Source: Chrysemys picta bellii (taxonomy: Eukaryota; Chordata; Testudines; Emydidae). From it: a DNA stretch of 64,000 nt. The DNA lies in contig NC_088792.1 of the NCBI RefSeq assembly GCF_011386835.1, positions 222,607,894-222,671,893 on the forward strand. The letters run 5' to 3'. Every line of letters starts with the position of its first letter. Position 1 is the stretch's first letter. Positions 1 to 10,865 of the stretch are shown here, one piece after another. A program made the translations under genes and the position numbers. The notes beneath the pieces are model-generated. The model was not told the origin of the DNA and made no database searches. It was given only the letters and a program-made list of their open reading frames with translations.

Positions 1-842
1 ACAACAAAAATACTATGCACAGCATGAATCCCAATAGACTGGTATCATCTAAGGCAAGCAGGATTTGGTTTTACTCATGCAAGTAATCTCAAAAGGGATT
101 CTCCACTAAATCACTTCTGGAAGTGAACTGCTGGCTTGGTAAGTAACATAGGACAGAGGTTTTGATTTTGTGGATCACTGATGGTCCTTCTATGGTCCAC
201 CTTTGGGGAGTGATGGCTGTACAGTATGAACGGCCTCCACCTCAATAGAAGGGGAACCAATCTGCTTGAGGACAGGCTGGCTAGAGTAGTCAGGAGACCA
301 TTAAACAAATAGCAAAAAGGGAGGGTAAAAAATGGGAATATATGAGCATTCATTTAGCACAAAACTGAGATGGTGAGAAAATTAATCAAGGAACCAAAGG
401 ACATGAAGACAAGAAATTCTTTAATTCCCTATACATCAATCCTAGAAGCATGGGTAACAAACAAAAGGAATGAGTATTGCCCATTTATGAGTACAAAATC
501 AATCTAGTTGGTATTACTGAAAACCAGTGGGATGATCTGCATGATTGGAATGGTAAAATCAACAGTCATAATCTATGCATAAAGGATTGAGGGGGCATGA
601 GGGGTGGGGGAGTGGCACTCCATGTCAAAAATGTCATTAATAGTTTCCGAGTCACTGATAACTTGGAAGAAAACGATCTTGCGTGCTTATGGATCAATGT
701 CCTAACAAAGAAGGCACAAGATGGGGTACTAGTTGATGTCTGCTACAGACCACCAAATCACACATTAGGGAATAGGATGAGCAGCTCCTTACACTATCTA
801 CAATGTGTAGAGGGGGAAAGTTGTATGATTATGGAAGACTGA

Positions 843-1819
843 AACAACAAGGAGTCTGGTGGCACCTTAAAGACTAACAAATTTATTTGGACATAAGCTT
901 TCGTGGGTAAAAACCTCACTTCTTTGGATGCATAGAGTGAAAGTTACAGATACAGGCATTATATACTGACACATGGAGAGCAGGGAGTTACTTCGCAAGT
1001 GGAGAACCAGTGTTGACAGAGCCAATTCAATCAGGGTGGATATAGTCCACTCCCAATAATAGATGAGGAGGTGTCAATTCCAGGAGAGGAAAAGCTGCTT
1101 CTGTAATGAGCCAACCACTCCCAGTCCCTGTTCAAGCCCAGATTAATGGTGTTAAATTTGCAAATGAATTTTAGTTCTGCTGTTTCTCTTTGAAGTCTGT
1201 TTCTGAAGTTTTTTTGTTCAATGATACTGACTTTTAAATCTGTAATAGAATGACCAGGGAGATTGAAGTGTTCACTTACTGGCTTATGTATGTTACCATT
1301 CCTGATGTCCGATTTGTGTCCATTTATTCTTTTGCGGAGAGACTGTCCGGTTTGGCCAATGTACATGGCAGAGGGGCATTGCTGGCACATGATGGCATAT
1401 ATAACATTAGTGGCTGTGCAGGTGAATGAGCCCTTGATGGTGTGGCTGATGTGGTTGGGTCCTCTGATGGTGTCGCCAGAGTAGATATGGGGACAGAGTA
1501 GGCAACGAGGTTTGCTACAGGGATTGGTTCCTGGGTTGGTGTTTCTGTGGTATGGTGTGTAGTTGCTGGTGAGTATTTGTTTCAGGTTGGGGGGTTGTCT
1601 GTAAGCGAGGACTGGCCTGCCTCCCAAAGTCTGTGAGAGTGAGGGATCATTTTCCAGGATAGGTTGTAGATCGTGGATAATGCGCTGGAGAGGTTTTAGC
1701 TGGGGGCTGTATGTGATGGCCAGTGGTGTTCTGTTATTGTCCTTGTTGGGCCTGTCCTGTAGTAGGTGATTTCTGGGTACCCGTCTTGCTCTGTCAATCT
1801 GTTTCCTCACTTCCCCAGG
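843..1819 (-). mobile_element. Penelope-like element (GIY-YIG type), 5'-truncated, inserted in CR1
   Basis: Retroelement of the Penelope-like group in antisense orientation inside CR1 copy A. The borders are exact, because TGGAAGACTGA occurs at 832-842 and again at 1820-1830, giving an 11-bp target-site duplication. The insert holds the C-terminal endonuclease reading frame and a 3' UTR of about 190 bp. The 3' end stops at ctccttgttgtt, shorter than in the copy at 54.7 kb, which runs on about 40 bp further. The 5' end is truncated, so the reverse transcriptase is missing. Confidence 0.88.
1031..1810 (-). CDS. Penelope-like element ORF, C-terminal GIY-YIG endonuclease fragment
   Basis: An uninterrupted 259-codon frame covering the region after the reverse transcriptase of a Penelope-like polyprotein. 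A Cys/His cluster (C98, C103, C106, H108) resembles the zinc-binding motif these proteins carry before the nuclease. The GIY-YIG nuclease follows: VIYAI at 136-140, YIGQTG at 150-155, R161, H165 and the SEH motif with E180. The first ATG lies 9 bp inside the insertion border, so the start is fortuitous and the true protein began far upstream in the lost part. The frame is open through the natural stop, which suggests a younger age than the host CR1. Without the reverse transcriptase it is not expected to act alone. Confidence 0.85.
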   Translation of the reverse strand: MRKQIDRARRVPRNHLLQDRPNKDNNRTPLAITYSPQLKPLQRIIHDLQPILENDPSLSQTLGGRPVLAYRQPPNLKQILTSNYTPYHRNTNPGTNPCSKPRCLLCPHIYSGDTIRGPNHISHTIKGSFTCTATNVIYAIMCQQCPSAMYIGQTGQSLRKRINGHKSDIRNGNIHKPVSEHFNLPGHSITDLKVSIIEQKNFRNRLQRETAELKFICKFNTINLGLNRDWEWLAHYRSSFSSPGIDTSSSIIGSGLYPP

Positions 1820-2429
1820 TGGAAGACTGAGTGATGTATGCTGCAGGTCTCATGCTGCCAGGACTAAAACATCCTTGGAATTTCTAAATATTATAGATGA
1901 GCATTTCCTAACTCAAAAAGTGCTGCATCCAACATGAGTGGATTCTACATTAGAGTTTGGCTTGACAGATGAAGAGGTCATAGAACTAAAAATTAATGGT
2001 AGCTTAGGTACAAGTGATCATGACTTGATCACATTTATAATCTGCAAACACAATGAAGTCCCAACCAGTAAAATATATACACACACCCCTGGTGCTTTAA
2101 AAGGGCCAATTTCACAAACCTGAAAACCATTATGAGCCAAATCAGCTGAGAGGAAGAATTTGGCTTAACAGAGAAATCTTCAGTGAACTTAAACACAAAA
2201 AGAAAGAAGTGAGAACTTGGACAGATGATTAGGGAGGAGTATAAAGATATTGCTCGAGCATGCAGGGGTGTAATCAGGAAAGCCAAAGCACAATTGGAGT
2301 TGCAGCTAGCAAGGGATGTGAAGGGTTTCTACAGGTACATTAACAATAAGAAGGTGGTCAGGGAAAGTGTGAGGCCCTTACTGAGTGGGGGAGGCAACCT
2401 AGTGACAGATAATGTGAAAAAAAGATGAA

Positions 2430-4062
2430 ATACTCAATGGTTTTTTTGCCTCAGTCTTCACAGACAAGGTCAGCTCCCAGACTGCTGCACTGGGAGGCAC
2501 AGTATGGGGAGGAGGTGAGCAGCCCTCAATAGTGAAAGAACAGGTTAAGGATTATTTAGAAAAGCTGGACACGCACAAGTCCATGGGACCAGATCTAATG
2601 CATCCGAAGGTGTGAGGGAGTTGGCTGATGTGATTGCAGAGCCATTGGCCATTATCTTTGAAAACTCGTGGTGATTGGGGGAGGTCCCAGATGATTGGGA
2701 AAAGGCAAATATAGTGCCATCTTTAAAAAAGGGAAGAAGGAGAATCCAGGGAACTACCTCACCTCAGTCCCTAGAAAAATCATGAAGCAGATCCTAAAGG
2801 AATCCATTTTGAAGCACTTGGAGGAGAGGAAGGTGATCAGGAACAGTCAACATGGATTCACCAAGGGCAAGTCATACCTGACCAACCTGATTGCCTTCTA
2901 TGATGAGATAACTGGCTCTGTAGATATGGGGAAAGTGGTGGATGTGCTATATCTTGACTTTAGCAAAGCTTTTGATACGGACCTCCACAGTATTCTTGCC
3001 AGCAAGTTAAAAAAGTATGGATTGGATGAATGGACTATAATGGTGGATAGAAAGCTGGCTAGATCGTTAGGCTCAATGATCCTAACATGTAGTGATCAAT
3101 AGCTCGATGTCTGGTTGGCAGCCGGTATCAAGCGGAGTGCCGCAAGGTTCGGTCCTGGGGCCGGTTTTTTCAATATCTTCATTAATGATCTAGATGATGG
3201 TGTGGACTGCACCCTCAGCAAGTTTGCAGATGACACTAAACTGGGAGAAGTGGTAAATACGCTGGTGGGTAGGAGTAGGGTCCAGAGTGACTTAGACAAA
3301 TTGAAGAACAGGAGTACTTGTGGCACCTTAGAGACTAACAAATTAGACAAATTGGAGGATCTGGCTAAAAGAAATCTGATGAGGTTCAACAAGGACAAGT
3401 GCAGAGTCCTGCAGTTAGGATGGAAGAATCCCATGCACTGCTACAGGCTGGGGACTGACTGGCTAAGCGACAGTTCTGCAGAAAAGGACCTGGGGATTAT
3501 AGTGGACGAGAAGCTGGATATGATTCAACAGTGTGCCCTTGTTGCCAAGAAGGCTAATGGCATATTGGGCTGTATTAGTAGGAGTATTGCCAGCAGTATT
3601 GCCCCTCTGTTCGGCACTGGTGAGGCCACATCTGGAGTATTGCATCCAGTTTTGGGGGCCCCACTACAGAAAGGATGTGGTCAAATTGGAGAGAGTCCAG
3701 TGGAGGGCAACAAAGATGATTAGGGGGCTGGGGCACATGACTTATGAGGAGAAGCTGATGGACCTAGGCTTATTTAGTCTTCAGAGGAGAAGAGTGGAGG
3801 GGATTTGATAGCAGCCTTCAACTACCTGAAACGGGGTTCAAAAGAGGATGGAGCTAGGCTGTTCTCAGTGGTGGCAGATGACAGAACAGGGAGCAATGGT
3901 TTCAAGCTGCAGTGCAGGAGGTCTAGGTTGAATATTAGGAAAAATTATTTCATTCGGAGGGTGGTGAAGCACTGGAATGGGTTACCTAGGGAGCTGGTGG
4001 AATCTCCATCCTTAGAGGTTTTTAAGGCCCGGCTTGACAAAGCCCTGGCTGTGATGATTTAG
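2430..4062 (+). pseudogene. CR1 ORF2, reverse transcriptase and C-terminus (broken)
   Basis: Reverse transcriptase fragments in three frames. The first stretch (2695-3102) carries [11 protein letters not shown] and [10 protein letters not shown]. The second (3115-3723) carries the catalytic box as FADDTKLG instead of the more common YADD, as in the other CR1 copy here. The third (3533-4062) carries the C-terminal RPHLEY, ATKMIRG and HWNGLPRE blocks and ends at a stop at 4060-4062. Compared with the copy at 58 kb, a short in-frame deletion removed residues after PGNY and a frameshift follows DEWTI. A 39-bp insertion plus its 12-bp duplication adds 17 codons in frame after DLDKL. Confidence 0.85.
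3304..3342 (-). mobile_element. 39-bp Penelope-like 3'-end insertion with 12-bp TSD
   Basis: Thirty-nine bases inside the CR1 reverse transcriptase. They match the 3' UTR end shared by the Penelope-like copies at 843, 54.8 and 63.9 kb (core ctgtggcac/gtggcacctta, then gactaaca). They are flanked by TTAGACAAATTG at 3292-3303 and 3343-3354. The second CR1 copy has a single agacaaatt at this spot and no insert. Reads as an extremely 5'-truncated retrotransposition event. Confidence 0.8.
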
Positions 4063-4453
4063 TTGCGGATGTCCTGCTTTGAGCAGGAGGTTGGACTAGA
4101 TGACCTCCTGAGGTCTCTTCCAACCCTAATCTTCTATGATTTCATCAGAAAAAATTTGAATGATAATTGTGAATTGTTAAGAACACTTTAACAGATGCCT
4201 AAAACCCACAATCAAGGAAGAAGACCATAAGGGTTTAAAGAAAAATGACCTGGTTTATAGTGGAAGTGCAGGCAGCAATACAAAAATAAAAATTAATATT
4301 AATTAATATTAAACAAGAAAAGGGAGGTTGATAGTAACGAATATAAATCAGAAGCTAAAATCTAATCTACTGGAACAGTTTACTGAGGTTTGCGGTGGAT
4401 TCTCCATCACTAGCCATTTTGGATTTTTTTCTAAAAGATACAGAGTAAGAATT

Positions 4454-5680
4454 TGTGACATTCTATACCCCGACGCAACACCCTGGCACCCCTATGTTTA
4501 CCGTGGTGATATAATTATTATATGTTTTGTGAAAAGTATGCCATGTAAGGTATCACTTTAAAAGTCCTGATCTGTTGAACATTAATATCATGTTGGATTC
4601 TATGTGCCATCATTGTATCTGAAGTTATGACTATTGAATATGTACCAGTATTTCAGATGTGTTTGCTTCTGCAGTGACACCCACAAGGTCATGTACATCC
4701 AGTCTACCCAGCACATTGTGGATGAACCATTCAAGGTAATGGCCCATTAAGAAACACAATAGGCCTTAGAAGAAGCTTATCCCCACCTGGTGGGCTTCCT
4801 GTGGATGCTTCAGCCAGTATATGAATAATGGCTGCTATGACTCATCGAAGCGTGCAAGGGCATTGACTAGATCTTGAGATACTGGACTCCATCTTGTGCC
4901 TGTACTTTTCCACAAACTGTGCTGAGGACTTTGCTTGGAACAATGAAGTTCCCTCCACATGGAAGAAACTATAAAAGGGGGAAGTGACATCATCACTTGG
5001 CCTCACTCCCGCCACAACTCAACACCTGGAAACACCTGAGGAACAAAGACTGAACCAGGGAGGTGGTCCCAGGCTGAAGGGATTTCTAGCCTGTGTATGG
5101 AAGATGGGTGGACTGTTTGCACCATCAGGGTGAGACACTGCATGATTCAAATCCTGTGTAGTGTATAGAATTTAAATTGTGATTTTGTTTTATTTCTTAG
5201 GTAACCAACTTTGATCTGTACGCTATTACTTATAATCACTTAAAATTTATCTTTCTGGAGTTAATACATCTGTTTTATAATTTTTACCTAAAACTGTGTG
5301 TTGTTTGAAGTGCAAAGGGAAATCTGCTCCGGAACAGGGGCTGGTGCATTGTCCTCTCCATACTGAGGGAGGGGTGGACTGGGTAATAACTTACATAGCT
5401 CAGGCTTCTGACTAAGGCAATATGGTACTATTCTGGGGTCCTAAGCTGGAGAGCTGGGAGGGAACTCTCAATTATTGGTTTATGAAGGGCTGACGAAAGC
5501 ACTCATGTAACTACACTGCCGGTGGGTGTGTCCCTACTTGTGTATGGCTGTGTAAGTGCAAGACTTGGAGAGGACTGCAGCTTGTCACAGCCTCACAATG
5601 TGAGAGGGGGCCCAGACTGGTATGCCAGAGGGCTCAGCAGTATCCCAGTTGCAGGTTGCACCCCGGGGAAGTCCGTCACA
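4454..5680 (+). mobile_element. Solo LTR of an endogenous retrovirus, 1227 bp
   Basis: Begins TGTGAC and ends GTCACA, a perfect 6-bp terminal inverted repeat with the TG...CA ends of retroviral LTRs. The 5-bp duplication GAATT sits at 4449-4453 and 5681-5685. Inside are a TATA box at 4970-4976 and, about 290 bp later, a degenerate polyadenylation motif (aataca, 5263-5268) followed by a TGTGTTG-rich stretch, which fits U3-R-U5 order. No internal viral genes remain. The single LTR implies recombination between two LTRs after insertion. It hit a CR1 3' end and is therefore younger than that CR1. Confidence 0.85.
4970..4976 (+). promoter_or_regulatory. TATA box of the solo LTR
   Basis: TATAAAA followed by a G-run, 516 bp into the LTR, with a tgacatcatc motif just downstream. 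Position fits the U3/R boundary. Whether it still drives transcription is unknown. Confidence 0.6.
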
Positions 5681-5775
5681 GAATTATTTTTGGGACTTTC
5701 CATGCACTGTGTTATATAGGAGGTGAGACTAGATGGTCACAATGGTCCTTTCTGGCCTATGGATCTATGAGCTTC

Positions 5776-6432
5776 TCCAATTTAATTGGGAAAACCAGCA
5801 GAATAAGGAACAGGGTTGCTCAACTTAATGTAGAGACTTTTATTTTGACATAATTTACATATTTTCGTCTGTTTTGCTCTTTTTTTCCTTTTCACAGCAA
5901 ATGGCATTTCACAGAATGAGAAGCCTGATTAAATCACCAAGGCATTTTATGTAAGAGCTCAAATGTTATCTAAGACAAGGAAAAGCACATACATGGTACA
6001 AGCTTCCATTACCTTTATTACATTAATTCTAAAGTTTAGAATATTTGCTATTTGGACAAATAGGTCTGATGAACAGTGAAGGTTTTTCTGGCTCCATTTT
6101 GCGCTTTTACCTGTTTCACCTTTACACACATGCTTCTACGTTACCAGAACAAGGACCCAACATGAAAAGGGAACTAGGAACACTAACTCCCATTCAACAG
6201 GAAGTCACCTTTTATTTCAGAGGGGAACTAATGTCCTATATTATCTAGCTAAACATTGTCCAGGTTAAAGTGATCCTCAACTGAAGAATATCTAGGAGTC
6301 CCAGCTGAGGAATTTTTTTAAAGCCACATATCGAAAGTTTAACCTTTGTAATGCAATAGTGCTCTCGCATACATGTAACCCTTCTGCCAGGTGTCACTAG
6401 CAGTAAAGGCCAGTTTCAAATGATGTCCAAAA
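5776..6432. other. No feature recognised
   Basis: AT-rich sequence with no convincing coding frame, RNA gene or familiar repeat by eye. Confidence 0.4.
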
Positions 6433-6600
6433 TAAATAAAATCCATAGATTCCAAGGCTGGCAGGAACCATTGTGACCATGTGGCCTTCAGTATAACACA
6501 GGCCATAGAACTGGCTTCAGCCCCCATCTCAGACCTTATCTAATCTCAGGTTTTAAGAACCCTACATCCCCCCAGTCATCTTCACTAGTGGTTCTTCCCT
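6433..6600 (-). mobile_element. CR1 3'-end fragment, antisense
   Basis: Reads on the minus strand as a CR1 tail. The plus strand shows atccatagattccaaggctg, gaccatgtggccttc and gtataacacaggccatagaa, the reverse of the tail type seen at 5686-5772. No flanking duplication seen. Confidence 0.65.
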
Positions 6601-6789
6601 GCCAACAAACAATCTGGAATCCTTGGGAATAGGAAACCACAAATAGCGTGTGTGGTTTTTTTTTTAATTTGTGCAGGATGGCGAAAATAAGCATTTATTT
6701 ACATAGTAAAATGATATTATTAAAACCCAAACAGTACAAGTGGTATGGGTGACTGCACAGTCCCAGTTATTAATTGCCTGGCTTGTTGG

Positions 6790-7025
6790 GGCCCAGAACT
6801 ATAAATATTTAATAATACCTAGTTTTTATATAGTGTTTTTTCACCAATAGGTCTCAAAGCACTTAAGGAGGTCAGTATCATGATCTCCATTTTACAGATG
6901 GGGAAACTGAGGCATGGAGCTGGTGAAATGATTTCCTCAGGATCAGCAGTGACAGAGCCAGGAATAGGATCCCAGTCTCCTGAGTCCCAGCCCACTGCTT
7001 TGTCTCTAAGGCCACACTGTCACTC
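6790..7025 (-). repeat. CORE-SINE / MIR-like fragment
   Basis: Contains ctccattttacagatgggga, aactgaggca, a weak tcaggatcagcagtgacaga and aggaataggatcccag. This is the reverse complement of the MIR/CORE-SINE body (family knowledge). Flanks carry the tataaatatt and tctcaaagcactta segments usual upstream of it in reptiles. Diverged, so an old insertion. Confidence 0.7.
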
Positions 7026-7660
7026 AAAACAATCCCCAGTCCCCCTATGCCTCATTTACAAAACCAATTAGACTCAATGGTAGACGAGAGGCTGCCAGGA
7101 GATAGCTCTCCTCAGCCTTTTCCTGTGAAGTTCACACCACCAGATCCTATTCTGTTCTGCAACTTTCCAGGGCTGGTTCCACAAAATCAGCGCTACCAGA
7201 CCTGCTACTGCCAGATTCTGATCCAAAGACGTCAAAGCCACTAACTAGCTAGTGCCCCATCCAATTCCAGTGTCAGATCCACTGCTACTAGATCCAGTTC
7301 CACAAAGTCAGCTCCAAATAGGATCCAGACTCTCTGGGCAGGGAAGGCAGAGCAAAGCCTCCCGCCAGAGTCCTGCTCTCAGACACTGTGTGGTCTGATT
7401 GATTTTGGGCTCATTACCCAATAAGAGTCTACCACCTGTCAGCTGAGCATGTGACCCTCTTTCCCCAGGCTGTATCTTTCACAAATACATTATATGCATC
7501 ATTTAATATTTCCAGAAAAAGAGCACAAACTCCAAAAAATACAATATAAAATGCTGTACAGAATGGCATTGGGGTGAAATATATGTAAATTAAGCCTGCT
7601 AGACTTAGCTTCCCTCCCCCTTTCATATATGAGGGAACAGAGACTTTGATTCCCCTTTAA
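7026..7660. other. No gene; short diverged direct repetition
   Basis: No coding frame of interest. The motif ggttccacaaaatcag at 7175-7190 recurs as agttccacaaagtcagc at 7296-7311, with further short matches between, suggesting an old duplication of about 120 bp or an unrecognised repeat. Confidence 0.4.
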
Positions 7661-7918
7661 ATATATAACAGTGTTCAAAAAAGAACTAGATAAGTTCATA
7701 AAGGATAGATCCAACAATGGCTATTAGCCAGGGTGGACAGGGATGGTGTCCCTAGCCTCTGTTTCCCAGAAGCTGGGAATGGGCGACCCTTGATGATTAC
7801 CTGTTCTGTTCATTCCCTCTGGGGCACCCGGCATTGGCCACTGTCGGAAGACAGGATACTGGGCTAGATGGACATTTGGTCTGACTCAGTATGGACGTTC
7901 TTATGTTCAAGCCTTCTA
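7661..7918 (+). mobile_element. CR1 3'-end fragment
   Basis: 3' UTR of a CR1 subfamily with caatggctattagccagggt, ctctgtttcccagaagctgg, gaagacaggatactgggcta and ggtctgactcagtatgg, ending at cttatgttca. 5'-truncated. Subfamily distinct from the tails at 4.1, 5.7 and 26.4 kb. Confidence 0.75.
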
Positions 7919-9212
7919 GTCTTTGGCTCACATTCATATAATATAAGCTAGACATTTCGGGCCAGGTTCTACCCATATGTTGAGTGGGACCTTTTTTCTT
8001 GAGGTGGCCTATTTATTTCAATGAGATTGTTCAGAGTAAAATAAGAAGGGTGGCACAATCTAGATTTATGTAAGGCTGAATCTGACTGCAGTTACCCAGT
8101 ATAACCACACATCAAATTTATCGTCCCTAAAATCATGTTGCATACTCAAAGGAGAAATGATAGTAGGGAGAGTTTTTTCTCTGATACTCCTGTCATCGTT
8201 AAAGAGAGGCAACAGAGATCTCAAGTACTGTTGCAAAATTATACCTGCAGTAAAGAACTCAGCCATCAGCCTCAATGGCTGCAATTAACAAGAGAGAGGG
8301 AACCTCTCATTTGGGCTGGCATTCAATGCCCCTTTCCATGGAAATGAGCAAGGTCACTGATTTAAACTATCTGGTTTTAAAACTCACTGGCAGTGGCACC
8401 ATGTTTCTGCTGAGCCAACATCAGCTTTCATGGAAATGGAGAGAGAAACTGCAGCTAGCACTGGCATAGGGGTTGGAACTCTGATCAGATTCAGCTCTGG
8501 CTGTCAGCTAAGAGCTGAACATGCCATTTAGCAGGTAATACCACTAGATTTTTAGGATCTAGCAGGAACTGGATGTCTGTAGTACTTTACTTTTTAAAAG
8601 TTTGTCTTTATGCTTCTCATTTAATTCATCTGAATTTCCTATAACAAATGCACATTTGAAACAAAGAAACACCACACAGGCATGTGCTTAAACCTCAGAT
8701 ACCCCACACTGCTTGGGGGAAGAGGTGTGGCTGAAATCAGGGTCTGACATGGGAAAATGGTCAGATTGGAGCTCCGTTAAGATGCAGTACCAGGCAAGGC
8801 TGCAGAACGCAGGCACTGGGAGATATGAGCAGAACTTTCTATTCCATTCTTTGCATCATTTCCTTTTTGTCTAAGAAAAAGTACAACATGTTTGTCTGGA
8901 GACTGGGCCCTGTCAGAGAAAATGGAGAGATGTTTATCTTCTATTTACTATTAACACAGGCTGAAAGCAATCTTTCCTTCTGACAGCTAGAACACACTTG
9001 AGGCAGCTACTGCTAGACACAGATGAAGGCCGATTCCCTGTCCCATAAAGAATACAACCTATCCAGTATGGGCCCACTGAGTCAATGGCAAAAAACTCAC
9101 TAACTTCAGAGATAAGAGCTGAATCCTCTATCCTACCTATGTAAAAGTCCCTGCTATTGGATGAAAGAGATGATCACTCAGTAACAACTTTAATTGAATC
9201 CACTGACTGTTG
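7919..9212. other. No feature recognised
   Basis: Unique-looking sequence with only short fortuitous frames. Nothing with recognisable domains or splice-flanked coding character. Confidence 0.4.
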
Positions 9213-9220
9213 ACTGCAGA

Positions 9221-9478
9221 CAGGGCCGGCTCCAGGCACCAGCTTAAGAAGCAGGTGCCCGGGGTGGCCAAGGGAGAAGGGCGGCATGTGTGGCAATTTG
9301 GGGATGGCAGGTCCCTCGCTCCCTCTAGAAGCGAAGGACCTGCTGCCGAACTGCCGCCGCCGATAGCGGCTCCTTTTTTTTTTTTTTTTTTTCCCAATTG
9401 CCGCCGCTGGTCGTGATTGCGATCGCAGCTTTTTTTTTTTTTTTGCTTGGGGCGGCAGAAATGCTGGAGCCAGCCCTG
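9221..9478. mobile_element. Non-autonomous hAT element, 258 bp
   Basis: Left end CAGGGCCGGCTCCAGG and right end CTGGAGCCAGCCCTG form terminal inverted repeats. ACTGCAGA lies at 9213-9220 and 9479-9486, a perfect 8-bp duplication, the hAT signature. The interior is GC-rich with two long T-runs (9373-9392 and 9430-9444). It has no transposase. Its left end equals the right end of the elements at 45270 and 52158, so it lies in the opposite orientation to them. Confidence 0.9.
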
Positions 9479-9486
9479 ACTGCAGA

Positions 9487-10865
9487 GGGCAACACAATTA
9501 CCATGCTGTATGAGTCCACTATAGTGCAACACTCTGGAACCTGCAAAACAGGTCAGTCAGCCGGAAGGGAGCATGAGATCATACAGTGGGCTTGATTCAG
9601 CCTTGTGCTACTGCTGTGGCTTATTTATACTGGCTTTCCTGGTGAAAACGACCTGTCAAACCAGCAGATCCAGCTCCAGGGAATTCCCTGGAAGGTGCAG
9701 AGCTGGCATAAGGACTTCAGCACTCCCTGTAGCAGCCCATGGTGGGTGGGTCGTGGCTGAGGCATTCCTGGCTGCTGTAACAGCCCTTTGGAGTCTGGGT
9801 ACTTAGGTCAGCCCTGAGCATGCTCTGATTTGCACTGGAGTCTAGACAGGCCCTGGGCCAGCCCAAGAACAGAGGAAGAACGAAGGTAGCAAAAAGCTGG
9901 CTTTGCTCTCTTCTCCTTGGATCCTGCACTAAACTCAGCTAAGGTGGCCTGATGAATGAGGTCCATTGAGCATAACATGCTGCCAAAATGACATGGGATC
10001 ATTTTTCATGCCCTTTGTTCAGTTATAAGTGACCACACTAGGTGCAAGACCGTGAAACGTGACCCTGCTTTGAAGTACTTGCATAGTGGTGGGGAAGTGT
10101 ATGCTAGAGATTGCACAGACAGCTCAGAAGCTATTCGTCCCTGCACATTAAGGTAAATGGTTGTTGTTTGGAAAAGACACTTTCACTGTTAGGGCAATTA
10201 TTTGTGTCATTTAAAAGCCACTTTCAAGTAGGGTTCATTTTACAGAACAGTTGTGCATGTGCCAGGGCTGCACTGACATGATTTATGCCACAAATAGCCT
10301 CTCTGTTCTCTGATTCCACCCCAGAGAGAGTTCTCAAGTGGGATTTAACTTGGAAGCTTTAGAGCTACTGGAGTCTGTAGCACCCAGGTACCATACTTTG
10401 TGTAAGCAAACCTTCACCCAATCCATGGCGTATGGACACAAAGCCTCATTTCACCATCAGAAGAGCTATTCCAGGCAATCCAATACCGGAGTACAATAGT
10501 TTAAGAGGACACAGCCTACCTTACTTCTACATTTTATTGATCTGCTGCCTTAAGTTGAAAAAAAGTCAGGCCATTTAAGGCTGCTGTGAAAGAAGTGTAC
10601 AACTTGCCTTGCTTACATTTTTAATTAGTTTAATTTTAAAGTCTCAATGAGTTACAATTCATTCTGTCAGTAATCCCTATCTTAAAGAGATCAGGCCTGC
10701 ATTAAGGAGCTTGCTGCACAATATATGATTGACAGAGTAGACTGATTAAACTCTGGAGTTAAATTAAACTTTGAGAGATCAATTTTCTCATTTAAAGTTA
10801 CAGTGCCATAGAAGTTCTGATTTAAGATAACTAAAGTAGGGAAGTCCAAGGAGCAGCTCATCACA
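9487..10865. other. No feature recognised
   Basis: Mixed-composition sequence without a recognisable gene, RNA or clear repeat. Confidence 0.4.

Larger units (their letters stand above)
430..2130 (+). pseudogene. CR1 ORF2, endonuclease part (broken)
   Basis: Remains of the AP-like endonuclease that nicks target DNA for target-primed reverse transcription. Visible pieces are GGGVALHVKN near 602-640, VCYRPPN near 737-757, and MIMED ahead of the insertion at 843. After the insertion the domain resumes and shows GTSDHDLITFI near 2008-2040, which contains the SDH triad typical of the family's C-terminal active site. Several stop codons and shifts separate these blocks, and the Penelope-like insertion sits in the middle, so no product is possible. 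Domain identity is from recalled family motifs; the order and position agree with a normal CR1 ORF2. Confidence 0.8.
150..4140 (+). mobile_element. CR1 LINE copy A, long, decayed and nested
   Basis: A long CR1 non-LTR retrotransposon running left to right. The interval holds, in order, sequence upstream of ORF2, an AP-type endonuclease region, a reverse transcriptase region and a 3' UTR. It ends in the typical CR1 tail (ggttggactagatgacctcc, then tctatgat). The left border is uncertain, because similarity fades below about position 150. The element is interrupted by a Penelope-like insertion (843-1819) and a 39-bp insertion (3304-3342). Stops and frameshifts show it is long dead. The second CR1 in the window (58219-59838) matches its 3' half closely and serves as an internal reference. 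Confidence 0.9.
4325..5775 (+). mobile_element. CR1 3'-end fragment split by a solo LTR
   Basis: Left part (about 4380-4453) reads as a CR1 3' region with ggattctccatcactagcc and ttttctaaaagata. The right part (5681-5772) continues with ttatataggaggtgagacta and ends in tggcctatggatctatga. The two halves join cleanly if the LTR and one copy of GAATT are removed. Different CR1 subfamily from copy A, judged by its tail. Confidence 0.7.

Noticed and set aside
843..1819. A bacterial-type UvrC or homing endonuclease gene acquired by transfer
   Set aside because: The GIY-YIG domain with preceding Cys/His cluster, the shared 3' UTR in two other copies and the TSD fit a Penelope-like retroelement.
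4454..5680. A complete provirus
   Set aside because: Only one LTR; no primer-binding site, internal genes or second LTR nearby.
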